Notes: generated from the sequence alone by a model not told the origin. Counted from the stretch's first letter, positions 50,286 through 58,935 are shown. The stretch: DNA of 64,000 nucleotides from Pedobacter chitinilyticus (GCF_003313385.1 NZ_QMHN01000006.1:47058-111057), one strand, 5' to 3'. Numbers and translations: made by a program.

Positions 50286-51449
50286 TTAAGGGTTAAAGTT
50301 TACGGTTACTGTTCTATCTGTTAGGTTAAATTTTGCATTGGTTAAAGTACCCAGCATGTCTAGTACTTGGTTAAGGGTAGCTTGTCTACGGATGTTTCCA
50401 GTAATGGCCTGTTGACTCGGCTTACCCTGATACACAATTTCCACGTCGTACCACCGAGAGATCTGATCAAGAATTTCTTTGATATTGTCTTCTTTGAAAT
50501 AGAAAACACCTTCTTTCCAAGCGATGGATTTATATACTTCTGTTTTTTGCACCTCAATTTCGCCTTGCTCAATCAAAGCTTCCTGCCCTGGCTTCAATAA
50601 GGTTTGATGTCCACCTTCGCTAATGCTTACAGAACCTTCTAATAAAGTGGTTTTGCTGGTATTGCCATAAGTGTTGATATTGAAATGCGTTCCCAATACT
50701 TTTACTTCGGTATCATTAAAGCTTACAATAAAAGGTTTTGAAGGTTGATGGGCTACTTCAAAATAGGCTTCTCCTTTTAATTGAACTCTACGTTCGTTAC
50801 CATCAAAGTTTTGAGGAAAGCTCAAATAAGAAGAAGCATTTAACCAAACCTTTGTACCATCAGGCAATACCACTTTATATTCACCAGCTCTTGGTGTACG
50901 CAAGGCATGATGATTGGTTTGACCACTTTTGGTGTGATTGGCGGTAAAATACAATGTCCCTTCTTTTACATCAAAGCCTTGGGCCTGATCATGGTCTGAA
51001 TGTTTTTGATAGCGACCCAAATTTACCACTGCACCATCGGCAAGTTGTAAAATTGCCCTTTCGCTTCCTGGATTTACATCATAAGCGAGAACAGCATCTG
51101 AAGCGGTTGATTTTTTTTGCGACTGATAAACGTAAAATGCTACAGAAGATGCGACCAACAAAACTGCGGCTACACGAGGCCACCATTTAGCTAGGCGCAG
51201 TTTCTTAGGTTGGCTATTGCGGATATTAGCATTAAACCGTTCCCATTGAGCGTTAACATCTATACTTCTTAGTTGATCAATATCTTGTTCTACTTTGGCA
51301 GTTTGTCGAAAGGATTCTAAGAGCGATTTATTATTTGGGCTTTCTTCCAGCCATTCATTAAGGATCTGCTGCTCCTTCTCTGTAATATCATTTTTCAGAT
51401 ATTTTAGGATCAGCGACGATAAGTATTCAAAATCTCTATGAGGTGTCAT
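50286..51449 (-). CDS. FecR-family anti-sigma factor
   Basis: A 387-residue membrane protein. The cytoplasmic N-terminus (about 1-80) has the sigma-binding-type sequence LNEWLEESPNNKSLLESFR. One membrane helix spans about 86-105 (WWPRVAAVLLVASSVAFYVY). The periplasmic FecR domain (about 115-295: LPDGTKVWLNASSYLSFPQNF, GEAYFEVAHQPSKPFIV) is followed by a DUF4974/STN-like C-terminus (about 315-387: DNIKEILDQISRWYDVEIVY). It holds the sigma factor until SusC's STN domain signals. The sigma gene lies 67 bp upstream. Confidence 0.93.
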   Translation of the reverse strand: MTPHRDFEYLSSLILKYLKNDITEKEQQILNEWLEESPNNKSLLESFRQTAKVEQDIDQLRSIDVNAQWERFNANIRNSQPKKLRLAKWWPRVAAVLLVASSVAFYVYQSQKKSTASDAVLAYDVNPGSERAILQLADGAVVNLGRYQKHSDHDQAQGFDVKEGTLYFTANHTKSGQTNHHALRTPRAGEYKVVLPDGTKVWLNASSYLSFPQNFDGNERRVQLKGEAYFEVAHQPSKPFIVSFNDTEVKVLGTHFNINTYGNTSKTTLLEGSVSISEGGHQTLLKPGQEALIEQGEIEVQKTEVYKSIAWKEGVFYFKEDNIKEILDQISRWYDVEIVYQGKPSQQAITGNIRRQATLNQVLDMLGTLTNAKFNLTDRTVTVNFNP

Positions 51450-51516
51450 ATATCCTATAGAAACCTGAAAAAGAAAAAGGGGTGAAAAGATTTTGAGATT
51501 TTTTAAAAAAAATTCA

Positions 51517-52062
51517 TCATTTCAACAGAAACAATGCGGCAATGGCAAAAAAATCTGGATTTAGCCTCATCTTTAATAATTGGAGTCCTCGTTTTTTCTG
51601 AGTTTTAACGGTATTGATACTAATGTCTAAGGCATCTGCAATCTCATGATTTTTAAGACCCTCCAAGTATCCCATTCTAAAAATCTGCTGACAGCTTGCA
51701 GGTAGCGTTTCCAGCACTTTATTAATCTCGGCGATCACTTCTGATTTGATCATCAGGTTAAGCGCTACCGCATCTTCTATAGGCTCAACGTCTTGTTTAT
51801 TGAGATAAGAATGTTCTAACTTTTGCCTACGTAGGCGATTTAAAGAGGCATTTTTAACGCTTTGATACAAAAAACCATTTACCGACCCAATGTTCTTTTT
51901 CTCTTCGGGATTAAGGTTCCAAAAAGTCATAAAGGTTTCTTGAACGACATCATTGGCAGCCTCAGAATCATTCAATAACTGAGTGGCAAAATAACACAGT
52001 TTGGCATAGTTGTCCTTAAACAACTGCTCAAAATTAGCGGTATTTTCTACTGATTTGCCCAA
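51517..52062 (-). CDS. ECF sigma factor of the SusC/D locus, TTG start
   Basis: A 181-residue sigma-70 family factor with region 2 (LLNDSEAANDVVQETFMTFWNL) and region 4 (LEGLKNHEIADALDISINTVKTQKKRGLQLL). The reading frame begins at TTG 52062: no ATG is found between the upstream in-frame stop (52093-52095) and region 2. It probably directs transcription of the FecR-SusC-SusD unit in response to substrate at the outer membrane. Known relatives of this kind are regulated by FecR pairs. Confidence 0.9.
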   Translation of the reverse strand: MGKSVENTANFEQLFKDNYAKLCYFATQLLNDSEAANDVVQETFMTFWNLNPEEKKNIGSVNGFLYQSVKNASLNRLRRQKLEHSYLNKQDVEPIEDAVALNLMIKSEVIAEINKVLETLPASCQQIFRMGYLEGLKNHEIADALDISINTVKTQKKRGLQLLKMRLNPDFFAIAALFLLK

Positions 52063-52093
52063 AGGAATTAGCTCTGCTGAAAAGATTAGTAAT

Positions 52094-52124
52094 CAAAAAT
52101 AGTTGTAATCTATCAGTAAAACAA
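52094..52124 (-). promoter_or_regulatory. Promoter of the ECF sigma gene
   Basis: On the minus strand TTG (52122-52124), 20 bp, and TATTTTTG (52094-52101) fit the Bacteroidota consensus. The predicted start is about 28 nt before the TTG codon at 52062, which supports that start. Confidence 0.6.
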
Positions 52125-52218
52125 GTCTATAGCAACTACAAATCACAAATCAACTATGTTTTTACACATTATTAGTGAAGTATATAGACGATCAACTCAA
52201 AATTATCCTGACAATCTC

Positions 52219-52353
52219 CTACTCTCTTCTTTCTATTCCTGTTTTCTCTATCTGAAGCAATCTTTCATCGAAATAACACCATACCAGTGCCATCAATAGC
52301 AAAGCTATTAAAATAATGATAATCAACACTCTCTGATTTTTGAGTTTATACAT
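52219..52353 (-). CDS. Possible 44-residue single-span membrane peptide
   Basis: On the minus strand an ATG at 52353 opens a 44-codon frame ending in TAG at 52219. It encodes MYKLKNQRVL, a hydrophobic helix (about residues 9-28, rich in Ile/Leu, ending ALVWCYF), and a charged tail ending GIERRE. It lies between the TPR-LuxR regulator gene and the ECF sigma gene and is read in the same direction. The one-helix-plus-charged-tail design is gene-like, but there is no clear ribosome site. Confidence 0.4.
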   Translation of the reverse strand: MYKLKNQRVLIIIILIALLLMALVWCYFDERLLQIEKTGIERRE

Positions 52354-52490
52354 GTGCTATTTGCGTTAATTTTACACTTAAAAGTTTTACAACGAACATA
52401 AATCTCGTTGCTAAAAGTGATAAATACATTTTTTGTGGCGGACAAAAAGCGGACAATTTGATAGATTTCTCGACTAATGTCCCCTCATTA

Positions 52491-54242
52491 TTATACCAAG
52501 GAAAGGATATAGGTTTCGAGCGATTGGTCTTCTGCCAAGGGCAAACGTTGCTTCAAACGCCTTTTACTTCTAGCTACGCTATCTGCGCTTATACCCAAAG
52601 TATTGGCAATTTCTTTATTGCTCATTTGCAGAAAAATCAAACTAGCTAAACGCTCCTCAGCCGAGGTTAAATCAGGCAATACTGCGTGTAAACGAGGGTA
52701 AAATAATGGATAAACTTTATTGAAATCCTCTTTAAATCTTCGCCATTCTTCATCGGTTACCAGTACGTATTCCAAAAGGTTCTTATTTACCAATTTTTCG
52801 TCAAAGTTATTTTGAAGTTTATTTTTCTTGAGCGAAAGACTTAAGTTTTCAATTAGTTTATCTTTCTCCAGCATCTGGCTTCTAAACTGCTGCAAGCTTT
52901 GTTTTGCTTTTTCTACGGCATTATGTGCTTGTTCGGCCTCAAGTGCTCTTTGCTGCTTTTCTAAGCGTATTTTTAAAGCTTGCCTATTATAAAGTAACCA
53001 GCCTATAATGCTCAAAAGTGCGATTGCTATAAAAATGGCTGTTCGGGTTTGCTTAAGGTTTTGGATACTGGTATTGGCCTCTTCCAGTTTTTTCTGTGCA
53101 TTGTCAAACAGCATCCTGGCGTTCATCGCAGATAACTTCCCTTTATTAATCATCTCGTCCTGCTCCTGTTGATACCGTCCATAACTATGTTGGTAATAAA
53201 TGGCGCTATCTGTCTGCCCCAAATGGGTATAAGCAATAGCAATGCTTTTAGTAGCTTTCACTTTATCGTCTAATTTCCGACTCGTAATGGCGGCTTTCAA
53301 CGCTTCTTTAAAAGCAATTAATGCCGTTGCGTATTGCTTTTGCCTTAGAAATATTTCGCCTCTGGCATTTTGAGCAATGGCAATATTGTTATATTGCTTG
53401 TATTTAATGCCCGACTGCAATTGTTGATCGATTAAAGGCAATGCAGCCGCAACATTTCCTTCATAAAAATAACACCTGCCTATGTTACCGTTAGCAATAG
53501 CCATCCACAGCTCGTCAGCCTCAGGATGTATCGGCTTTTTTTGGATAGTATCTATAATCTGCTGATAATAATTGATGGCCTTTTTGTATTCTCCAAGCGC
53601 CAAATGCGAAGCGCCCAATACGTCCAGCTGGAAAATGTAAACCATGGGGTCCCACTCATAGACTTTTACTTTTTTAAAGGTCAGGCATTTTTCTCCGTAT
53701 TTGATGCTCTCCCGAAAATCTTTAGTTTTATAAAGTGATAAACTTGCCCCTAAATACCTATTTTGAACGTAAGAAAAATATTGATATCCTATTCTCTTTT
53801 GCAATTCTATCGCTTTCAAGTTATAAAGCAAATATCCTCCCTCATAATCTATATCGGCAGCCAAGGCATAAATCTCAGCAAGCAATTGATCGTCTTTCAA
53901 ATTGCTGGCCATCTTAATAGCTTCCTTAATTTTTAAACTATCCTGACGAGTTAACTTGACATTAAAAACCCTCCGCCCTAGCACATCGAACATACAATAT
54001 CTTGCTCTCAATCGCTTATCGGTATTATTTTCAAGATAACGGTTAAATTCAGCAGTTAGTTTCAGAAAGCTCTTAAGCTTAAATTCATTTCTAAGAATCA
54101 CATAGCTAGCCTCAGCACTATCAGTTTGGGCCGTACCCGTTACCGACCAAGATTTTACAAATGCGTTTATATAGCTCTCTTGAGCGAAACAAGAAACACT
54201 TAGGAAAAGCAGCAAGCATAAAAAAAACACCGGTCGGAGCAT
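52491..54242 (-). CDS. TPR membrane protein with C-terminal LuxR-type HTH
   Basis: A 583-residue protein with signal peptide 1-20 (LLLFLSVSCFAQ). Residues about 30-385 form TPR-like helix pairs (for example HLALGEYKKAINYYQQIIDTI and YATALIAFKEALKAAI), probably periplasmic. A membrane helix (about 398-416, AIFIAIALLSIIGWLLYN) leads to a coiled coil (about 418-480) and a helix-turn-helix (about 525-575: LTSAEERLASLIFLQMSNKEIANTLGISADSVARSKRRLK). This architecture is common in Bacteroidota one-component regulators. A TATCTTTG box (54261-54268) precedes it. It may control the adjacent locus. Confidence 0.85.
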   Translation of the reverse strand: MLRPVFFLCLLLFLSVSCFAQESYINAFVKSWSVTGTAQTDSAEASYVILRNEFKLKSFLKLTAEFNRYLENNTDKRLRARYCMFDVLGRRVFNVKLTRQDSLKIKEAIKMASNLKDDQLLAEIYALAADIDYEGGYLLYNLKAIELQKRIGYQYFSYVQNRYLGASLSLYKTKDFRESIKYGEKCLTFKKVKVYEWDPMVYIFQLDVLGASHLALGEYKKAINYYQQIIDTIQKKPIHPEADELWMAIANGNIGRCYFYEGNVAAALPLIDQQLQSGIKYKQYNNIAIAQNARGEIFLRQKQYATALIAFKEALKAAITSRKLDDKVKATKSIAIAYTHLGQTDSAIYYQHSYGRYQQEQDEMINKGKLSAMNARMLFDNAQKKLEEANTSIQNLKQTRTAIFIAIALLSIIGWLLYNRQALKIRLEKQQRALEAEQAHNAVEKAKQSLQQFRSQMLEKDKLIENLSLSLKKNKLQNNFDEKLVNKNLLEYVLVTDEEWRRFKEDFNKVYPLFYPRLHAVLPDLTSAEERLASLIFLQMSNKEIANTLGISADSVARSKRRLKQRLPLAEDQSLETYILSLV

Positions 54243-54323
54243 AAAGAAGATATCTTAGACCAAAGATAATATTCCTAATTATTTAAACCTGTAAAACACA
54301 AAAGCTAATCTTCATAATCTTAG

Positions 54324-54331
54324 TATCTTTG
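54324..54331 (+). promoter_or_regulatory. -7 box of the cvfB-like gene
   Basis: TATCTTTG fits TAnnTTTG and ends 17 bp before the ATG at 54349. A -33 TTG at the usual distance is not seen. Confidence 0.5.
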
Positions 54332-54348
54332 CAAGCTAATTAAGTAAG

Positions 54349-55176
54349 ATGATTGCAATAGGGAAATACAATAAATTACGTGTAGCTGCAAAAAATAGTC
54401 AGGGTTTAAGCTTAACTGATGGTACCGAAGAAGTGCTCTTGCCATTTAAGGACGTACCAAGTGATTTAAACTTAGGCGATGATGTAGAAGCTTTTGTTTA
54501 CCTCAATAAAGATGGCAGTACCGTTGCTACTTTAAAAGAAGTGTTGGCAACCGCTGATGAATTTGCCTTGTTAACGGTAGTGAGTGTAAATGATGATGGT
54601 GCTTTTTTAGACATCGGCATTGATAAAGATATTTTTGTGCCCAAAAGGGAGCAAAAAAAGCCAATGGAACTCGGTGAGAGCTATGTGGTATTTGTTTACC
54701 TTGATGATTTCTCGAATAAATTACTGGCTTCATCTAAAGTAGATCAGTTTGTTGAACTCGAAAATTTTGATTTCGAAGAAGGCGATGCGGTTGATCTTTT
54801 GATTGTGGATAAATCTGATTTGGGCTACAATGCCATCATCAATAATGAATTTATTGGTTTACTATACCATAACGAGGTTTTCTCGGTGATTGAGGTTGGA
54901 CAAAGAACCACTGGATGGATTAAGAAAATTAGGGTAGAAGGCAAAATTGACTTAACCTTGCAACCGTCGGGCTTTGGACATATTTTAGAAACGAAGGATT
55001 ATATCCTGGAAGAATTAAGAATTGTTGGCGAGATAAACCTTGGTGACAAAAGTACGCCAGAAGAGATTTACAATAGGTTTCAGGTAAGTAAAAGTGCTTT
55101 TAAAAAGGCCATTGGTGGTTTGTATAAAGAACGTTTAATTACACTTTCAGACCATCATATTAAGTTGGTGAAGTAG
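54349..55176 (+). CDS. CvfB/YitL-like S1 RNA-binding protein
   Basis: A 275-residue cytoplasmic protein with three successive S1-like barrels (about 1-60 IGKYNKLRVAAKNSQGLSL, 65-130 LLTVVSVNDDGAFLDIGI, 140-205 LLIVDKSDLGYNAIINNEFIGLLYHNEV) and a C-terminal winged helix (about 220-275, EIYNRFQVSKSAFKKAIGGLYK). CvfB binds RNA and affects virulence-gene expression in Staphylococcus; its role in Bacteroidota is not established. Full length. It ends before a repeat-rich spacer. Confidence 0.88.
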   Translation: MIAIGKYNKLRVAAKNSQGLSLTDGTEEVLLPFKDVPSDLNLGDDVEAFVYLNKDGSTVATLKEVLATADEFALLTVVSVNDDGAFLDIGIDKDIFVPKREQKKPMELGESYVVFVYLDDFSNKLLASSKVDQFVELENFDFEEGDAVDLLIVDKSDLGYNAIINNEFIGLLYHNEVFSVIEVGQRTTGWIKKIRVEGKIDLTLQPSGFGHILETKDYILEELRIVGEINLGDKSTPEEIYNRFQVSKSAFKKAIGGLYKERLITLSDHHIKLVK

Positions 55177-55193
55177 CAGAACCGCCAATTATC

Positions 55194-55259
55194 CGTCATT
55201 GCGAGGTACGAAGCAATCTCCTTAATAGCTTTAAGATTGCTTCGTACCTCGCAATGACG
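55194..55259. repeat. Perfect 26-bp inverted repeat (CGTCATTGCGAGG type)
   Basis: 55194-55219 (CGTCATTGCGAGGTACGAAG and on) pairs exactly with 55234-55259 across a 14-nt loop. A single diverged arm lies at 26231-26256. It follows the cvfB-like gene and may end its transcript. Confidence 0.85.
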
Positions 55260-55292
55260 TGATGCATAAAAAAGCAGCTCCCGCTCATCCTT

Positions 55293-55387
55293 CGTCATCT
55301 CGAACGAGTTTACGAGGAGAGATCTATCTCCATCGTTAACACAGCTGTTAGATTTCTCCATTTCGCTACGCTTCAGTCGAAATGACG
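55293..55387. repeat. Dispersed repeat (CGTCATCTCGAACGAG ... CAGTCGAAATGACG)
   Basis: The left end CGTCATCTCGA and the right end CAGTCGAAATGACG are imperfect inverted copies, with GATTTCTCCATTTCGCTACG between. It shares its right half with 125-207 and 58845-58935. Confidence 0.75.
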
Positions 55388-55401
55388 TGTTCGTTATAAA
55401 T

Positions 55402-55434
55402 AAAAAAGGAGCAAATTAATTTTGCTCCTTTTTT
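55402..55434. terminator. Bidirectional intrinsic terminator between cvfB-like and metZ-like genes
   Basis: AAAAAAGGAGCAAA pairs with TTTGCTCCTTTTTT around a short AT loop. A- and T-runs on the two sides let it work on both strands, for the convergent genes ending at 55176 and 55475. Confidence 0.85.
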
Positions 55435-55474
55435 ATTTGCTCTTTGGCAAGTGAAAACTGTTAATTGAAAACTG

Positions 55475-56641
55475 CTAACTGTCCAACGCCTGCTCAATAT
55501 CTTTCAAAATATCATCAATATGCTCTAAGCCGATAGACAAACGGATAGAACCTTGCTCAATACCTACAATATTACGCTCTTCTTCGGTCAGTTTACTATG
55601 TGTACTGGTTGCTGGATGTGTTGCAATCGACCTTGTATCAGCTAAATTCGCAGAGATAGAAAACATTTTTAAGCCATCCATAAATTTACGAGCAGCTTCT
55701 ATGCCTCCATTCACCACAATGGTTACAATACCACCACCTTGTTTCATTTGCTTTTTAGCAATGCTATACTGCGGATGCGATTCCAAGAAAGGATATTTAA
55801 CCAATTTAATTTTTGGATGCTTCTCCAAGTATTGCGCAACTTTTAAAGCATTTTCGCAATGACGGTCCATGCGCACAGCCAATGTTTCTAAACTCTTCGA
55901 CAAAATCCACGCATTAAAAGGCGACAAAGAAGGTCCACTGTGACGCGCAAAAGCAACAACTTCTGCAATGAGTGCTTTGCTGCCTAAAATAATTCCACCT
56001 AAAGCACGTCCTTGTCCATCAATGTATTTAGTGGCCGAATGGATAGAAATATGGGCACCTAATTTAAGGGGTTGTTGTAAATATGGCGTGGCGAAACAAT
56101 TATCTACCGCCAATAAAACATTGTGCTTTTTGGCCAGTCCACCTAAAAATTCCAAATCAATAATGTCGATACCAGGATTTGATGGTGTTTCTACAAAAAT
56201 CATTTTGGTATTTGGCTTGATTAAGCCTTCCCAATCTTCGGGTTTATCTAAATCAGCATAATCAAATGTTACCCCCCATTTTGCGAACACGTTGGTCAAT
56301 AATTGGTGTGTAGAACCAAATACTGAACGGCTTGAAACAATATGGTCGCCATTTTTAAGGAAAGCAGCAAACGTAGTGAAAATAGCCGCCATACCCGTTG
56401 CCGTGGCAAATCCGTCTTCAGCACCTTCCAACAGCACCATTTTCTCAATGAACTCTGAAGTATTTGGATTAGAATAACGGCTGTACACATTACCTTCTTT
56501 TTCGTTGGCAAACAAGGCACGCATTTCTTCCGCATCATCAAACTTATAGCTCGAAGTAAGGTAAATAGGTGATGAATGTTCCTTGTGCGAACTTCTTTCG
56601 GTTTGAGTGCGTATGGCTATGGTTTCGAAATGATCTGACAT
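55475..56641 (-). CDS. metZ: O-succinylhomoserine sulfhydrylase-type PLP enzyme
   Basis: A 388-residue Cys/Met-metabolism PLP enzyme. The Lys motif SATKYIDGQGRALGG holds the Schiff-base lysine, with YSRYSNPNTSEFIEKM, TGMAAIFTTFAAFLKNGDH, VETPSNPGIDIIDLE and THPATSTHSKLTEEER conserved. The overall pattern fits MetZ, which makes homocysteine from O-succinylhomoserine and sulfide; cystathionine gamma-synthase and gamma-lyase are close relatives, so the exact reaction is not certain. It belongs with the cystathionine beta-synthase at 24476 in sulfur amino-acid metabolism. Confidence 0.85.
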   Translation of the reverse strand: MSDHFETIAIRTQTERSSHKEHSSPIYLTSSYKFDDAEEMRALFANEKEGNVYSRYSNPNTSEFIEKMVLLEGAEDGFATATGMAAIFTTFAAFLKNGDHIVSSRSVFGSTHQLLTNVFAKWGVTFDYADLDKPEDWEGLIKPNTKMIFVETPSNPGIDIIDLEFLGGLAKKHNVLLAVDNCFATPYLQQPLKLGAHISIHSATKYIDGQGRALGGIILGSKALIAEVVAFARHSGPSLSPFNAWILSKSLETLAVRMDRHCENALKVAQYLEKHPKIKLVKYPFLESHPQYSIAKKQMKQGGGIVTIVVNGGIEAARKFMDGLKMFSISANLADTRSIATHPATSTHSKLTEEERNIVGIEQGSIRLSIGLEHIDDILKDIEQALDS

Positions 56642-56722
56642 TTTTTCTAGTATCTAGATTTGAGTATCAAGTATCAAGACAGCGAACGAGCACAAGCATT
56701 AAATCTTGATACTCGATACTTA

Positions 56723-57142
56723 CTACTTGCTACTAATTGTATATGTAAAATTTATTGTTGCTGACCTGCCCAAAATATTGGAAACAGAGCAGTATTTATC
56801 AAAAGTCATTTGTAGGGCACGTTCCACTTTCTGAACGCTTAAATCTCCAAATAAGTTGAAATGAATGTCTATCACATCAAATATAGGAGGCATTTCCTCG
56901 TCCTTTCGAGTAGCTTTAATATTGATTTTGATATCGTTTAAAGGTTCTTTTTGTTTGGTTAGTACATTGACCACATCAATACCGCTGCAACCGCCCAAAC
57001 CTACCAATAACATTTCCATCGGGCGAAAGCCTTTGCCTTCTCCGCCAATGGCAGGCTTTGCATCCAGTTCAACGGTAAAGCCGTTATCGTTTTCTGCCTC
57101 AAAATTAAATTTTCCGCTTTTGCGGATTAGGTTGATTTCCAT
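56723..57142 (-). CDS. OsmC-family protein
   Basis: A 139-residue cytoplasmic protein of normal family length. The central helix contains the first conserved Cys in GLGGCSGIDVVNVL, and the second lies in FDKYCSVSNIL. These two residues form the peroxidatic pair in OsmC/Ohr proteins that reduce organic hydroperoxides; many family members of this YhfA-like type have unknown substrates. It lies between metZ-like and ispE genes, read in the same direction. Confidence 0.88.
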   Translation of the reverse strand: MEINLIRKSGKFNFEAENDNGFTVELDAKPAIGGEGKGFRPMEMLLVGLGGCSGIDVVNVLTKQKEPLNDIKINIKATRKDEEMPPIFDVIDIHFNLFGDLSVQKVERALQMTFDKYCSVSNILGRSATINFTYTISSK

Positions 57143-57210
57143 TATTTCATTAGCTTAAAGCTTAAAGCTCAATGCCAAAAGCTTTCCGCCTTTCGCTTTA
57201 AGCCTTCCGC

Positions 57211-58014
57211 TTATATATCGTAAAAAACTAAATTCTCTTTCTCTAGATCTGGCAGTTTTACCTCTTTTTCAAAAATTGCAAATACCGAAGAGCCGCTACC
57301 ACTCATGAGTGCAAATTTAGCCCCAGCTTGATAAAGCTTTGTTTTTATTTCGTCAATTTGTGGATATTTTGCAAAAACAGAAGGCTCAAAATCGTTGAAA
57401 ATATGAGCTTGCCAATCTTGTAGCGGCAAATGTATCAAATCTTTTAAAGAAGTGGAAGGCTGTTTTACGTTTATATTGCTGTAAGCCTGTGCTGTGGAAA
57501 CATGCACTGGTGGTTTTACCAATACCAAATAATACTTAGACAGGTCTACCGACAAATCTTCAAATTCATCGCCTTTGGCAAAAGCATAGGTGGGCTTATT
57601 TTTGATGAAGAATGCACAATCAGCGCCCAATGGCCTGGCATAACTCTCCATCTGCTCATCAGTTAAACCTAGTTCGAACTTTTGGTTGGTCAGTTTAATT
57701 AAAAAAGCGGCATCAGCACTGCCACCACCTAAACCTGCCCCAACAGGAATATTTTTAAGTAACACAATTTGCTGATGAGGTAAATTAAAATCTCGCTGCA
57801 AAGCTTGAAATGCCTTTAAGCAGATATTATCGCTAGCATCTCCTGGTATATTAATTCCTTTGATCAGCATCGACGTTTCATCCGCATCCACCAGCTCTAC
57901 TACATCATGTATCTTAATGGGATAAAAAACGGTTTGCAGGTTATGGTAACCATCTGCTCGTTTTTCGGTAAGAAACAAGCCTAAATTTATTTTAGCATTG
58001 GCAAATGTTAGCAT
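57211..58014 (-). CDS. ispE: 4-(cytidine 5'-diphospho)-2-C-methyl-D-erythritol kinase
   Basis: A 267-residue GHMP kinase. The three family motifs are present: FANAKINLGLFLTEKRADGYH at the N-terminus, VPVGAGLGGGSADAAFLI (ATP-binding glycine-rich motif) and FALMSGSGSSVFAIF near the C-terminus. IspE phosphorylates CDP-methylerythritol in the non-mevalonate isoprenoid pathway. Full length, with no missing motif. Confidence 0.94.
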   Translation of the reverse strand: MLTFANAKINLGLFLTEKRADGYHNLQTVFYPIKIHDVVELVDADETSMLIKGINIPGDASDNICLKAFQALQRDFNLPHQQIVLLKNIPVGAGLGGGSADAAFLIKLTNQKFELGLTDEQMESYARPLGADCAFFIKNKPTYAFAKGDEFEDLSVDLSKYYLVLVKPPVHVSTAQAYSNINVKQPSTSLKDLIHLPLQDWQAHIFNDFEPSVFAKYPQIDEIKTKLYQAGAKFALMSGSGSSVFAIFEKEVKLPDLEKENLVFYDI

Positions 58015-58101
58015 CCCCAGATTTTAGATTGATAAAAGAATAAAGAGCAAAGATAAAAGAGCAAAGACCAAACCTATCACTTAAAACTTAAAACTAATAA
58101 C

Positions 58102-58692
58102 TTACAACTGATAAGTATAATGTCCAATAATCTTCCAATCAAAAAGTACATCCTCTATTACCTGTCCACCACCTATGTTATGTACAATTAAATAGCGTTT
58201 GCCATCTCCAGATTTACGATTGACCACTAAACCTATATGCGTTTGCCTGCCATTTAAATCCCAGCACACAATATCTCCAGGTAAATAATCTTCTGGCTTC
58301 TTCGTCATTGGCTTTTTCACTCCCTTTCTACCAAAAAACACCATTAAATTAGGCACGCGCCTATGGTCGATATTTCTATCCGTAGTTTTCATGCCCCAGT
58401 TTTTTGGATACAGCCTGAAATTCGCTTTCATATCTTCGTGTACTTCTTTTTGCAAATCTGTACCCAGTTTGCGATAAGCTCTAATCACTACATCGGTACA
58501 AACTCCCTTTCCTACGGGCACATCTCCATTGGGATACGCAATCTTAAAATAAGCAGGATCATAAACCACCCTATCTTTAGTAAGCTCAAGGGCAGCGTTC
58601 GACAGTTTTTGAGCTTGCGGACTTTGGGCAAAACTATGGATGCCAAACCAGCAAGCAATCGTAAATGATAAGATAATTTTTCTGAACATCAT
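58102..58692 (-). CDS. DUF1287-family exported protein
   Basis: A 196-residue protein from the ATG at 58692 (the next ATG, 58689, is equally possible); the frame from 58731 adds a 13-residue leader ahead of the signal peptide FRKIILSFTIACWFGIHSFAQ. The DUF1287 signature is clear: YPNGDVPVGKGVCTDVVIRAY, NIDHRRVPNLMVFF, YLPGDIVCWDLNG and THIGLVVN, including the Cys and His residues of an NlpC/amidase-like fold. Members are often lipid-anchored or periplasmic with unproven function. It lies 87 bp upstream of ispE. Confidence 0.87.
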   Translation of the reverse strand: MMFRKIILSFTIACWFGIHSFAQSPQAQKLSNAALELTKDRVVYDPAYFKIAYPNGDVPVGKGVCTDVVIRAYRKLGTDLQKEVHEDMKANFRLYPKNWGMKTTDRNIDHRRVPNLMVFFGRKGVKKPMTKKPEDYLPGDIVCWDLNGRQTHIGLVVNRKSGDGKRYLIVHNIGGGQVIEDVLFDWKIIGHYTYQL

Positions 58693-58844
58693 GATGAACA
58701 AATCTAAGGCATTTACGGCATATTGAGGCACTTCCTGGAATGGAAATCAATAAAAAATCATCTTGTGGAAAAAGGGGTGAACATTCCTTCCTATTTAATC
58801 TTTAGATTTGTATTTTACAATTTAACACGGACACCTAATCAATG

Positions 58845-58935
58845 CGTCATTTCGAGCGAAACATTGTGTAGCCGAGAAATCTTTTAAACATATCCAAAGA
58901 TTTCTCCATTCCGCTGCGCTTCAGTCGAAATGACG
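58845..58935. repeat. Dispersed repeat (CGTCATTTCGAGCGAA ... CAGTCGAAATGACG)
   Basis: CGTCATTTCGA at the left and TCAGTCGAAATGACG at the right are an imperfect inverted pair. The internal AAAGATTTCTCCATTCCGCT matches the copies at 125-207 and 55293-55387. It lies 23 bp before thyA. Confidence 0.78.
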
